Positions 22,069 to 30,067 of a DNA stretch of 64,000 nucleotides are shown in pieces. The DNA comes from DASUPK01 sp963797265 (GTDB lineage: Bacteria > Actinomycetota > Thermoleophilia > Solirubrobacterales > 70-9), in contig CAWCOY010000003.1 of assembly GCA_963797265.1 (NCBI GenBank), forward strand, positions 186,001 to 250,000. The letters are read 5' to 3'. The position numbers and the translations under genes were made by a program. The notes under the pieces were generated by a model. It saw only the letters and a program-made list of their open reading frames with translations. It did not search any database and was not told the origin of the DNA. How positions within the stretch are numbered: the first letter of the stretch is position 1; every line of letters starts with the position of its first letter.

Positions 22069-23375
22069 GCGGCCGCGCGGAGGCGGGGCTCCGCCTCGTT
22101 GCCCATCCAGATCACCTGGTCTCGGCCAGGGCCGACCCCGACGAGGCGGACCGGGATGCTCAGGTGGTCCGAGATCGCAGCCAGGTAGTCGCGTGCCTCG
22201 GCCGGCAGGTCCTCCTCGCGGCGGCAATCGCCGATCTCGCCCTCGAACCCGGGCAGCTCCTCGTACTCGGGCTCGACCGTGTGGATGATCGACTGGTGGT
22301 AGGGGAACTCGTCGAAGACGGCGCCGTCCGGATGCCGGTAGCGGACGCAGACCCGCAGCGGGTCGATGCCGGAGAGCACGTCGAGCTTGGTGACGGCCAG
22401 CGCGGTCATGGTGTTGAGGCGGACCGCGTAGCGCAGCGCGACCAGGTCGAGCCAGCCGCAACGCCTGGGGCGCCCGGTGGTGGTGCCCATCTCGCCGCCG
22501 CGCTCGCGGAGCAGGTTGCCGAGGTCGTCCTCGAGCTCGGTGGGGAATGGGCCCGCGCCGACCCGCGTCGCGTAGGCCTTGGCGATCCCCCAGACCTCAT
22601 CGATGTCGCTCGGGCCGACTCCCGCGCCAATGGTCGCGGAACCGGCGACCGGGTTCGAAGAGGTGACGAAGGGATAGGTGCCGTGATCGAGGTCGAGCAT
22701 CGTCCCCTGGGCGCCCTCGAACAGCACGGTGCGATCGCGGTCGAGTGCCTCCCAGCAGAGCCTGGCGGTGTCGGCGATGTGCGGCTCGAGGCGGTGACCG
22801 TAGGTGAGGTAGGCCTCGACCATCGTGTGCAGGTCGAGCTCCGGGTCCTTGGCGAAGGGCCGCAGCATCTGCTGCTTCGGCTCCATTGCGGTCATGATCT
22901 TCTTCCGCAGGATCTTGGCGTCGAGCAGGTCCTGGACCCGGATCCCCAAGCGCGAGGCCTTGTCGGCGTAGCAGGGGCCGATCCCACGTCGGGTGGTGCC
23001 GATCTCGAGCTTGCCGAGCTTCAACTCGCCGGCCGTGTCGAGCTTGACGTGGTAGGGCATGATCACGTGCGCGTTGGCGGAGACGCGCAGGCCGCTGACG
23101 TCTATGCCGCGGTGGCGGAGCTCCTCGATCTCGCCGGTGAGCACGGCCGGGTCGATCACGACGCCGTTGCCGACAGCGCAGGTCTTGCCCGGATAGAGGA
23201 TCCCGGAGGGGACCAGGTGGAACTTGAAGGTCTCGCCGTCGCGGATGATCGTGTGGCCGGCGTTGTTGCCGCCCTGGAAGCGGATCACCACGTCGGCCTG
23301 CTCGGCGAGCAGGTCGGTGACCTTGCCCTTTCCCTCATCGCCCCACTGGGCGCCGACTATGACAATTCCAGGCAT
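22065..23375 (-). CDS. purA: Adenylosuccinate synthetase
   Basis: PurA joins IMP and aspartate using GTP in the first step from IMP to AMP. The 436-residue sequence shows the P-loop GAQWGDEGKGK near the N-terminus with catalytic D and K, FQGGNNAGHTI with the catalytic histidine, RRGIGPCYADK, VLFEGAQGTMLDLDHGTYPFVTSSN, and TTTGRPRRCGWLDLV. The length is standard. A CATAAT hexamer 9 bases before the ATG is a possible promoter. It is the first of several minus-strand core genes in this region but is separated from the DnaC-like gene by a small gap, so it may be transcribed alone. Confidence 0.96.
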   Translation of the reverse strand: MPGIVIVGAQWGDEGKGKVTDLLAEQADVVIRFQGGNNAGHTIIRDGETFKFHLVPSGILYPGKTCAVGNGVVIDPAVLTGEIEELRHRGIDVSGLRVSANAHVIMPYHVKLDTAGELKLGKLEIGTTRRGIGPCYADKASRLGIRVQDLLDAKILRKKIMTAMEPKQQMLRPFAKDPELDLHTMVEAYLTYGHRLEPHIADTARLCWEALDRDRTVLFEGAQGTMLDLDHGTYPFVTSSNPVAGSATIGAGVGPSDIDEVWGIAKAYATRVGAGPFPTELEDDLGNLLRERGGEMGTTTGRPRRCGWLDLVALRYAVRLNTMTALAVTKLDVLSGIDPLRVCVRYRHPDGAVFDEFPYHQSIIHTVEPEYEELPGFEGEIGDCRREEDLPAEARDYLAAISDHLSIPVRLVGVGPGRDQVIWMGNEAEPRLRAAA

Positions 23376-23417
23376 GACCAGGGGATTATGAGAGGTTCGG
23401 GGAGCCGGCGAGTGGCT

Positions 23418-24188
23418 CTAGTGATCGAGGGGCCCGAGGGAGCCGCCGCCGCCTTCGCCCAGGGAGGTGGCGACGTCGGCGGGGACACTCACGCGGCGGT
23501 CCTCGTCATAGAGCATGACCGGATCGCCGCAGATCTCCACCAGGCGTGAGACCACTCGCGTTCCAAGCTGCTTCTCGAGCATGTCGTCCTCGAGGTTGCT
23601 GGTCACGATCAGCGAGCTCTGCCGTTCGTAGCGCTCGTTGATCAGCGCGTAGAGCTGCTCGAGTACCCATTCCGTCTGCTTCTCGACGCCTAGATCGTCG
23701 AGATGAAGCAGGTCGACGCTGGCGAGCCGCTCGAAGAACTGGGTGTAGGACTGCTCGCCGATCTCGGCGTCGTAGGTTTGCCGGATCCGGCTGAGCAGCT
23801 TGGGCAGCGAGTAGATGGCGACGGAGCGCCCTGACTCCAGCGCCAGCCGGGAGATCAGCATCGCGAGCGTCGTCTTCCCGGTCCCAGAGCTGCCGAAGAA
23901 CCACATCCCGCGGCCGCTGTCGAGGTTCTCGTCGAGGCGGTCGCAGAAGTCCCGGACCCGCTTGACCACGAAGGCGTCGATCTGGGTCACCGGCGGCCGG
24001 TCGAAGGAGACGCCGCGGTACTTGCGCGGAATCACCGAGTCGATGCCGCGCAGGCGGGCCTGGGCGACCATTCGCGAGCGGCACTCGCAGGGCCGTGCGA
24101 CGTCCTCGGGACCGAGGATCCAACCCGAGCCGTCGCAGATGCCGAGCCGGCACGGCTCGCGCTCTCTCGATCGCGGATCGCTCGCCAC
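23418..24188 (-). CDS. DnaC/DnaI-type helicase-loader ATPase
   Basis: The 256-residue AAA+ protein has an N-terminal cysteine cluster (C13, C18, C34, C36) suggesting zinc binding, as in DnaI. Walker A is GSSGTGKTT at 99-107, Walker B LLHLDDLG at 160-167, sensor I is in LIVTSNLEDD, and an arginine-finger-like GTRVVSRLVEI follows. Its ATG directly abuts the stop of dnaB (24189), so the two are co-expressed. Together these point to loading of the replicative helicase. Most actinobacteria rely on DciA instead, so the pair is of interest. Insertion-sequence ATPases (IstB) are the main alternative, but the zinc cluster and dnaB context argue against that. Confidence 0.82.
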   Translation of the reverse strand: MASDPRSREREPCRLGICDGSGWILGPEDVARPCECRSRMVAQARLRGIDSVIPRKYRGVSFDRPPVTQIDAFVVKRVRDFCDRLDENLDSGRGMWFFGSSGTGKTTLAMLISRLALESGRSVAIYSLPKLLSRIRQTYDAEIGEQSYTQFFERLASVDLLHLDDLGVEKQTEWVLEQLYALINERYERQSSLIVTSNLEDDMLEKQLGTRVVSRLVEICGDPVMLYDEDRRVSVPADVATSLGEGGGGSLGPLDH

Positions 24189-25688
24189 TCAGAACGCCTC
24201 CGCGTCGGCCTCGCCGTCGGACGTGCCGATGTCCTGCATCGGCGGGCCCTCCCCGGCCGGCTGCTCGACCGGCCTCTCGCCCCGGGCCCTGTCGGCGAAC
24301 TTGGGGTAGTGCTCGAGGAAGACCATGTGGATCGTCCCGACCGGGCCGTTCCTGTGCTTCGCGAGTATCAACTCGGCTCCACCGGGATCTTCGGACTCGG
24401 CGTTGTAGTAGTCGTCGCGGTAGAGGAAGCCGACGACATCGGCGTCCTGCTCCAACGAACCCGATTCGCGGAGGTCCGAGAGGATCGGGCGCTTGTCGGG
24501 CCGCTGCTCGGGTGCGCGGGAGAGCTGTGAGATCCCGATCACGGGCACGTCGAGCTCCCTGGCCAGGATCTTCAATCCGCGGCTGAACTGCGCTACCTGC
24601 TCCACCCGATTGGACCTCGGGTCGTCGGTTCGCATCAGCTGCATGTAGTCCACGATGATCAGCCCGAGGCCGTCGTTGCCGCGGCTGCGCTCCTGAGCGT
24701 GGAGGCGCCGCGCCTTCGCGCGCAGCTCGAGCAGGCCGAGGTCAGAGGAGTCGTCGATCCAGAGCGGAGCGGACTCCAGCTGGTTGCACGCCTTGACCAC
24801 CTTCGGCCAGTCCTTGCCCGAGACCTTGCCCTTGCGGAGCCGGTCGCTGGAGATCCGGGACTGGGAGCCGATGAAGCGATGGGCGAGCTCCATCTCCGAC
24901 ATCTCCAAGGAGAAGAGGGCGACCGGCTTCTTGTGCTTGAGGGCGACGTTCTGGGCGAAGTCGCAGACAAGCGTGCTCTTTCCCATCGCCGGCCTGGCCG
25001 CGATGATGATCAGGTTGCCCTTCTGAAAGCCGCCGGTCTTGTCGTCGAGATCGCGGAAGCCCGAGGGGGTGCCAGTGATCTCCGAGTCCCCGCTGGCGAG
25101 CTTCTCGAGCTTGTCGATCTCGTCATGGAGGATGTCGCCGATCTCGCGGAAGTCGTCGGCCTGCTCCTCGTTGGCGACCTGGAAGAGCAGTCGCTCGGCG
25201 TTCTCGACCAGGGCGCGGGGCTCGCCGTCACGCTCCGCGATGGACTGCTGGATTCGCTTCGCTGCACCGTCGAGCCGGCGCATCAGCGAGTTCTGCTTGA
25301 CGATCTGCGCGTAGTGTTTGGCGCTGCCGGGGGCGGGGACCTTGGCGGCCAGGCTGGCGACGACGTCGCGCCCGCCGACGTCGTCGAGCTGGCCGCGTTG
25401 CGCGAGGGCCTCCGAGACCGTCAGCACATCGACCGGGTCGGCGTTCTCGTTGAGGCCGATGATCGCCTCGTAGATCGTCCGGTGGCGGTCCCGGTAGAAG
25501 TCCTCGGCGTGCAGCCGGACGTCGAGCAGGACGGGCTCGATCGTCGCCTCGGAGACCATCATCGCCCCGAGAACCGATTCCTCCGCCTCCAGGTTCTGGG
25601 GCGGGACCGCCGCCGTCTGTCCGTTGGTCGCCAAAGCCTCTCTCTTCGCGCAAGGAATGTCCCGACCGTTCGGCCGAGTCCTCTCCAA
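24189..25688 (-). CDS. dnaB: Replicative DNA helicase
   Basis: DnaB is the hexameric 5'-3' helicase of the replication fork. The N-terminal collar domain begins at PPQNLEAEESVLGAMM, and the RecA-like domain has Walker A AARPAMGKST, Walker B in LIIVDYMQLM, and the DNA-binding and arginine-finger stretch ISQLSRAPEQRPDKRPILSDLRESGSLEQDAD. No intein is present. The start is uncertain: the frame opens at TTG 25688, another TTG lies at 25634 (before ATNGQTAAVPP), and neither has an ideal ribosome site. The rest of the protein is of normal length. It lies downstream of rpsR-rplI, as in many Gram-positives. Confidence 0.95.
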   Translation of the reverse strand: MERTRPNGRDIPCAKREALATNGQTAAVPPQNLEAEESVLGAMMVSEATIEPVLLDVRLHAEDFYRDRHRTIYEAIIGLNENADPVDVLTVSEALAQRGQLDDVGGRDVVASLAAKVPAPGSAKHYAQIVKQNSLMRRLDGAAKRIQQSIAERDGEPRALVENAERLLFQVANEEQADDFREIGDILHDEIDKLEKLASGDSEITGTPSGFRDLDDKTGGFQKGNLIIIAARPAMGKSTLVCDFAQNVALKHKKPVALFSLEMSEMELAHRFIGSQSRISSDRLRKGKVSGKDWPKVVKACNQLESAPLWIDDSSDLGLLELRAKARRLHAQERSRGNDGLGLIIVDYMQLMRTDDPRSNRVEQVAQFSRGLKILARELDVPVIGISQLSRAPEQRPDKRPILSDLRESGSLEQDADVVGFLYRDDYYNAESEDPGGAELILAKHRNGPVGTIHMVFLEHYPKFADRARGERPVEQPAGEGPPMQDIGTSDGEADAEAF

Positions 25689-25815
25689 GTCTGGATACGG
25701 GCCCGGCGGATCCGCATCTGCCCCGAAGTGGAACTAAATCCGCGCGAGCCTGGCTAGAAAATCACAGGCCACCGCTCCGCGCAGGAGAGTTGTGGCTATT
25801 TGCGGCCCGCTTGTT

Positions 25816-25862
25816 CCAGGGCACGATTCGTGCCTGGCGCGGAAGGGCGCTGTTTGCGCCCT
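25816..25862 (-). terminator. Tandem hairpins between rplI and dnaB
   Basis: Two inverted repeats follow rplI on the minus strand: AGGGCGC/GCGCCCT (25844-25862) and CCAGGGCACGA/TCGTGCCTGG with one bulge (25816-25837). No T-tract. They may end or attenuate the ribosomal-protein transcript before dnaB. Confidence 0.55.
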
Positions 25863-25889
25863 CGAGAACTAAACGAGTGGTCCCTCGGC

Positions 25890-26357
25890 TTATGCCTCGG
25901 GAACCTCTCGCATCTCGGCGACGATCGTCTTGACCGACGCGGTGGCCCCGCCGCCGACCTCGACCTCGACCATGTAGGTGCCGATCTCGCGGATCGGATC
26001 CTCGAGGCGGATCTTCTTGCGATCGATCTTGATCCCGCGCGCGGCCTGGATCGCATCGGCGATCTCGGCCGAGGTCACGGAGCCGAAGAGCTTGCCGTCC
26101 TCCCCGGCGCGGTGGTTGATCGTGAGGACCGTCTTGCCAAGCAGCGCGGACGTTTCGCCGGCCCGCTCCGCGGCCTGGCGCTCCGCCTCCTCGGCCCGCT
26201 CGCGCTTGCGCTGGGCCTCTTCGAGCGCCCCCTTGGTTGCCGGCTGCGCGAGCTTGCGCGGCACGAGGTAGTTGCGGAGATAGCCGGGGGAGACGTCGAC
26301 GGGGGTTCCGGCCTCGCCGAGCCCCTCCACGTCCTTCAGCAGAACGGCCTGGGCCAT
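25890..26357 (-). CDS. rplI: 50S ribosomal protein L9
   Basis: The 155-residue L9 has the usual two-domain plan. The N-terminal rRNA-binding domain has LLKDVEGLGEAGTPVDVSPGY and YLVPRKLAQPAT. A long connecting helix (about residues 45-75, Ala/Glu/Arg-rich) leads to the C-terminal domain with GKLFGSVTSAEIADAI and RKKIRLEDPIREIGTY. It overlaps the rpsR stop by one base, so it is translated from the rpsR message. Position after ssb-rpsR matches the conserved bacterial order. Confidence 0.97.
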   Translation of the reverse strand: MAQAVLLKDVEGLGEAGTPVDVSPGYLRNYLVPRKLAQPATKGALEEAQRKRERAEEAERQAAERAGETSALLGKTVLTINHRAGEDGKLFGSVTSAEIADAIQAARGIKIDRKKIRLEDPIREIGTYMVEVEVGGGATASVKTIVAEMREVPEA

Positions 26358-26626
26358 CAGCGCTCGCCGACGTATGGCAGCAGGGCGAGCTCGCGCGCCC
26401 GCTTCACCGCCAGGGCCAGCTGCTGCTGATGCTTCCGGGAGAGACCCGTGACGCGGCGGGAGCGGGTCTTGCCGCGATCGGAGAGGAACCGCCGCAGCAG
26501 GTTCAGGTCCTTGTAGTCGATCGACTCGGCGTTGATCCGCGTGTACTTGCGCGGCCGCCCGCGATCGCTGAGACCGCGGCGCCTGCGGCCGCCGGTGGAG
26601 GTCTGCTGTCGTTGCTGTCGAGCCAT
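26357..26626 (-). CDS. rpsR: 30S ribosomal protein S18
   Basis: The 89-residue S18 carries the conserved core YKDLNLLRRFLSDRGKTRSRR and VTGLSRKHQQQLALAVKRARELALLPY. The N-terminus is basic and Gln/Arg-rich. No CxxC zinc motif is present, so it is the zinc-free form. S18 pairs with S6 on the 16S rRNA platform; its partner rpsF lies 4.6 kb away instead of in the same operon. A strong hairpin ends nine bases before the ATG and may control translation. Confidence 0.97.
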   Translation of the reverse strand: MARQQRQQTSTGGRRRRGLSDRGRPRKYTRINAESIDYKDLNLLRRFLSDRGKTRSRRVTGLSRKHQQQLALAVKRARELALLPYVGER

Positions 26627-26635
26627 CTCATGCCA

Positions 26636-26660
26636 CCGGCACGGCGGGGAGCCGTGCCGG
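26636..26660 (-). promoter_or_regulatory. Hairpin immediately upstream of rpsR
   Basis: A perfect 10-base stem (CCGGCACGGC/GCCGTGCCGG) with a five-base loop ends nine bases before the rpsR ATG, and no free Shine-Dalgarno sequence is visible. It may be a translational operator or leader structure. Whether it matches the known S6:S18-binding leader cannot be decided by eye. Confidence 0.5.
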
Positions 26661-26682
26661 CTGGAGTGGAACGATAGCGGGA

Positions 26683-26699
26683 GCGCCCGGGCCGGGCGC
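26683..26699 (-). terminator. GC-rich palindrome just after ssb
   Basis: GCGCCCGG and CCGGGCGC form a near-perfect palindrome six bases past the ssb stop on the minus strand. It could attenuate transcription into rpsR. Confidence 0.4.
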
Positions 26700-26704
26700 G
26701 CTAG

Positions 26705-27169
26705 CTAAAACGGAATGTCGTCGTCCGAGCCGCCGCCGGAGCTGACCCCCGCGCCCTCGAAGTCCGAGGTGTCAGCGGGGACGTCCGACTTGGGCTGGAA
26801 GCCGTTGCCACCGTCACCGCTGGGGTTGTCCGAGCGCGAGCCCAGGAACTGGACGCTGTTGGCGATGATCTCGACGGCCTGACGCTTCCCGCCCTCCTGC
26901 GTCTCCCACTCGCGCCAGTCGAGCCGGCCCTCGACGGCGACCGGGCGGCCCTTGGAGAGGTACTGGGCGCAGTTCTCGCCCTGCGCGCCCCAGACCGTGA
27001 CGTCGAAGTAGTTGGCCTTGTCGACCCACTCGCCGCTCTGGTCCTTGCGGCGGCTGTTGACGGCCACTCGAAGCTTGCAAACCGGGGTTCCGCTCGGGGT
27101 CGAGCGCAGCTCAGGGTCCTTGGTCAAATTACCTGTGATCGCGCAGACATTGATGTTTGAGGCCGCCAC
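26705..27169 (-). CDS. ssb: Single-stranded DNA-binding protein
   Basis: The 154-residue SSB begins at GTG 27169, preceded by GGAAGAGGAG. The OB-fold runs through NVCAITGNLTKDPELRSTPSG, FDVTVWGAQGENCAQYLSKG and VAVEGRLDWREWE. A Gly/Ser/Asp-rich linker leads to the acidic tip DDDIPF that recruits replication and repair proteins. It sits before rpsR-rplI in the conserved order, but the usual upstream partner rpsF is displaced. The next gene upstream is on the other strand, so ssb probably has its own promoter in the 27170-27395 gap. Confidence 0.97.
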   Translation of the reverse strand: MAASNINVCAITGNLTKDPELRSTPSGTPVCKLRVAVNSRRKDQSGEWVDKANYFDVTVWGAQGENCAQYLSKGRPVAVEGRLDWREWETQEGGKRQAVEIIANSVQFLGSRSDNPSGDGGNGFQPKSDVPADTSDFEGAGVSSGGGSDDDIPF

Positions 27170-27338
27170 TAGATCAACTCCTCTTCCTTTCGATTCCGAA
27201 CGTCGATCTTAAGCAGCCGTCCGGCCGTTCTCTCCCCCCGCCAGCGGTAAAGCCCGGAAACTGCGGCAGCCTCCCGACACTCGCCACTTAAAGAGATCCC
27301 TACCGATTTCTCAGCCGCCTCTCAGGCAGCGGTGGCTT

Positions 27339-27374
27339 CATGCGAGGCCGCGAGAGCGCGACCCGCTCTATGAG
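27339..27374 (+). repeat. Diverged copy of dispersed hairpin repeat at cassette boundary
   Basis: CATGCGAGGCCGCG, loop AGAG, then CGCGACCCGCTCTATGAGG resembles the repeat (GATGCGAGGG...GCGACCCGTTTGATG) with several changes. It lies in the ssb/ABC-cassette gap, 22 bases before the next start codon. Confidence 0.5.
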
Positions 27375-27395
27375 GAAGCACCGAGAGGAGGCTGC

Positions 27396-28001
27396 ATGGC
27401 TCTGACATTCAGACACGGGGTCCGGGCGATCATCACGCTGGCCGTCGTCGGGGCGAGCACGGCTCTGGTCGCCTGCGGGGGGTCCGAGGCGTCGGGAGAG
27501 GACGCCCAGGCGAAGGCCGATGACGCGGCCCTCGATTACGCCAAGTGCATGCGCGAGCACGGCGTGGACGTCCCGGATCCAAAGCCGGGAAGCGGCGGCT
27601 TCGGGCTGCAGTTCAGGAGCACCAACCCCCAGGACAACGAGAACTTCCAAGACGCGCAGGAAGCGTGCGGCGACATCCTGCAGAAGGCGATTCCCGAGGG
27701 CGACCGGCCCGACCCGGCTGAGATGCGGGACAAGCTCCACGAGATGACGGAGTGCCTGCGCGACAGGGGCTCCGACGTGCCCGAGCCTCAGATCTTCGGG
27801 CCCGGCGACAGTCCCCCGGACAATCCCCCAGAGCCGAGCAAGGAGCTCCAGGACCTGATGGATGACCCTGACTTCCAGCAGGCTCAGGAGGACTGCTCCA
27901 AGCAGGCCGGGCTTCCGGATCAGGGACCCGGCATCCGGGTCGGCCCAGGCCCTGGCAGCGGCGACAACGGCCCCAGCACGGACTCGAGCGGAAACGGCTG
28001 A
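27396..28001 (+). CDS. Putative lipoprotein with duplicated Cys motif
   Basis: A 201-residue secreted protein, ATG 27396, with GAGAGGAGG upstream. The signal ends in a lipobox (LVAC, C27). The mature part holds two similar units. Unit one has AKCMREHGVDVPDP and then NFQDAQEACGDI; unit two has TECLRDRGSDVPEP and then DFQQAQEDCSKQ. Each unit has two cysteines, likely disulfide-bonded. The ends are Gly/Pro/Ser-rich. Such proteins often accompany MacAB-like exporters in actinobacteria by position; the function is unknown. It heads a four-gene cassette that runs opposite to the flanking ribosomal genes. Confidence 0.75.
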   Translation: MALTFRHGVRAIITLAVVGASTALVACGGSEASGEDAQAKADDAALDYAKCMREHGVDVPDPKPGSGGFGLQFRSTNPQDNENFQDAQEACGDILQKAIPEGDRPDPAEMRDKLHEMTECLRDRGSDVPEPQIFGPGDSPPDNPPEPSKELQDLMDDPDFQQAQEDCSKQAGLPDQGPGIRVGPGPGSGDNGPSTDSSGNG

Positions 28002-28004
28002 TCG

Positions 28005-29354
28005 GTGCCGAGAGTGGTCGGACGGCGAGGGTTGGCGATCGGCGGCCTCGCGGCCGGCGCCCTCGCGGCCGGGGTGATCGTGACCGGCGGCGATCACGAT
28101 GGCGGAGCGGCGGCCCAGGAGGCCGGCGTGCCGACCGTCTCGCTCGAGCGCCGGGACCTCACCTCCCGTGAGAGCGCCGACGGAACGCTCGGCTATGCGG
28201 GGGAGGCGACCGTGATCAACCGTCTCTCGGGAACCTTCACGTGGCTCCCCGCCGAGGGGGACGTGATCCACCGTGGCCAACGCCTCTTCGAGGTGGACGG
28301 CGAGCCCGTCATCCTGATGTACGGCGACGTTCCCGCCTACCGCGATCTCTCGGAGGGCGTCTCCGGCCCGGACGTCGAGGAGCTCGAATCGAACCTCTCG
28401 GCTCTCGGATTCGATCCCGGCACGGTGGACGACGAGTTCACCTCGTCGACCGCGAGCGCGGTGGCGGACTGGCAGGACTCCCTCGATCTGGACGCGACCG
28501 GGACGGTCGAGCTCGGTCGCGTCGTGTTCATGGCAGGCCCGCGGCGGGTGACCTCCCTCTCCGTGTCGCTGGGATCGAGCGGCGACTCGGGCGCCGGCGG
28601 CTCAGACCCGAGCGCGGCCGCCGACGCCCCGAGCGATCAGGTCCCGAGCGCCACGACCTCCCTGGCGAGCTATGTCACCGACAACACCGGCGCGGACCAG
28701 CCCAGCAAGCCGAAGAAGCCGAGGAAGAAGCCCCAGGGGTCCAAGCGACCGAGCGGCTCCTCCGGGCAGAGCGATTCGAGCAACACCGCCCAGCCGGCCG
28801 GCGACTCGAGCGACTCCGCGGACACAGGCAGCCGCGATGACCCCGCGACGAGCGCTACCTCCACAGAGGTGATGACCACGAGCTCCGAGCGCCGCATCGT
28901 CACCGTCGACCTCGACCCCTCCGACGGGGAACTCGTCAAGCGCGGCACCGCTGCCCGCATCGAGCTGCCCGACGGGAAGGACGTGAAGGGACACGTCTCT
29001 TCGATCGGCACCGTCGCGGCGGACGACAGCTCCGACTCGGCGGCCGCCGGCGGAGACGGATCGTCCGACCCGACCATCGAGGTCACCATAGCCCTGCCCG
29101 AAGGCTCGCACGTAACCGCGCTGGACCAGGCCCCGGTGACGGTCGACATCACCGACGAGGTTCGCCGCGACGTCTTCGCCGTCCCGGTCGAGTCCCTGCT
29201 CGGCACGGCGGGCGGCGGCTACGCGATCGAGGTGGATGATTCCGCCGGACGGCGGCAGATCCCGGTCGTGCCCGGTCTGTTCGCGGACGGCTACGTCGAG
29301 GTGCGCGCAGATGGGATGCGCGAAGGCATGCGGGTGGAGGTCCCGGGCGAATGA
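28005..29354 (+). CDS. Peptidoglycan-binding / HlyD-like adaptor
   Basis: A 449-residue protein starting at GTG 28005, with one N-terminal hydrophobic anchor (LAIGGLAAGALAAGVIV). Residues about 60-105 form a lipoyl/barrel-sandwich-like piece (GTFTWLPAEGDVIHRGQRLFEVDG), followed by a peptidoglycan-binding domain (DVEELESNLSALGFDP...AVADWQDSLDLDATG). A long Ser/Asp/Lys-rich linker leads to a second beta region ending VPVESLLGTAGGGYAIEVDD. This is the usual adaptor of MacB-type exporters in Gram-positives, linking the transporter to the wall. It overlaps the ATPase gene by four bases. Confidence 0.85.
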   Translation: MPRVVGRRGLAIGGLAAGALAAGVIVTGGDHDGGAAAQEAGVPTVSLERRDLTSRESADGTLGYAGEATVINRLSGTFTWLPAEGDVIHRGQRLFEVDGEPVILMYGDVPAYRDLSEGVSGPDVEELESNLSALGFDPGTVDDEFTSSTASAVADWQDSLDLDATGTVELGRVVFMAGPRRVTSLSVSLGSSGDSGAGGSDPSAAADAPSDQVPSATTSLASYVTDNTGADQPSKPKKPRKKPQGSKRPSGSSGQSDSSNTAQPAGDSSDSADTGSRDDPATSATSTEVMTTSSERRIVTVDLDPSDGELVKRGTAARIELPDGKDVKGHVSSIGTVAADDSSDSAAAGGDGSSDPTIEVTIALPEGSHVTALDQAPVTVDITDEVRRDVFAVPVESLLGTAGGGYAIEVDDSAGRRQIPVVPGLFADGYVEVRADGMREGMRVEVPGE

Positions 29355-30067
29355 CCCCTGTGACCCAGAGCCGCCGCGAGGCGACCGCGCCGGTCACGCG
29401 GCCAGTTCTCGGCCTGGTGGACGTCGTCAAGCGCTACGGGTCATTCGAGGCGCTGCGCGGTGTCACCCTCTGCGTTGAGCAGGGCGAGCTGCTTTCGATC
29501 GTTGGGCCCTCGGGCTCGGGCAAGTCGACCCTGCTGCAGATCATGGGCACCCTCGACCGCGCGACCGGCGGGAGCGTGGTCATCGACGGCTTCGACGTGT
29601 CGAGCGCCTCCGAGGCCGAGCTGTCCGCCCTCCGGGCCCGGCGGATCGGCTTCATCTTTCAGCGCTTCTTCCTACTCGACGCGGCGACCGTGCTCGACAA
29701 CGTCTGCGACGGGCTCCTCTACATGGGTGTTCCCGTCGAGGAGCGCAGAGAGCGCGCGGCCGAGGCGCTCCGCCAGGTGGGGCTCGAGCAGCGGATCACG
29801 GCCATCCCGGCGACCCTCTCCGGCGGCGAGCGCCAGCGCGTCGCGATCGCCCGCGCGCTGGTCGCCGAGCCCGCGATCATCCTCGCCGACGAGCCGACGG
29901 GGAATCTCGACAGCCACACGAGCGAGGAGCTCATCGATCTGCTCCAGCAGCTCAATGGTGCGGGCTCGACGATCATCGTCGTCACCCATGACCTCGAGGT
30001 GGCCGAGGTGATGCCGCGCCAGATCTCGCTGCGCGACGGCGAGATCGAGCGTGACACGGGGGGATGA
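29351..30067 (+). CDS. MacB/LolD-type ABC transporter ATP-binding protein
   Basis: The 238-residue ATPase has Walker A GPSGSGKST, the LolD/MacB-type loop RARRIGFIFQRFFLLDAATV, signature LSGGERQRVAIARAL, Walker B IILADEPTGNLDS and switch histidine in VVTHDLEVA. ADEPTGNLD is diagnostic for the lipoprotein-release/MacB group. It overlaps both neighbours by four bases (29351-29354 and 30064-30067), so the adaptor, ATPase and permease are made together. Such systems extrude peptides, macrolides or lipids by a mechanotransmission cycle. Confidence 0.93.
   Translation: MTPVTQSRREATAPVTRPVLGLVDVVKRYGSFEALRGVTLCVEQGELLSIVGPSGSGKSTLLQIMGTLDRATGGSVVIDGFDVSSASEAELSALRARRIGFIFQRFFLLDAATVLDNVCDGLLYMGVPVEERRERAAEALRQVGLEQRITAIPATLSGGERQRVAIARALVAEPAIILADEPTGNLDSHTSEELIDLLQQLNGAGSTIIVVTHDLEVAEVMPRQISLRDGEIERDTGG

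Noticed and set aside
23418..24188. IstB-type transposition ATPase and hence an insertion sequence
   Set aside because: No transposase gene or inverted repeats flank it, it abuts dnaB, and it has a DnaI-like cysteine cluster.
25844..25880. Possible further copy of the dispersed repeat between rplI and dnaB (CGAGGGCGC, CGCCC and ACTCGTTTAG on the minus strand)
   Set aside because: The arms and order only partly fit the consensus, and the hairpin is adequately explained as a terminator. Kept out of the repeat count.
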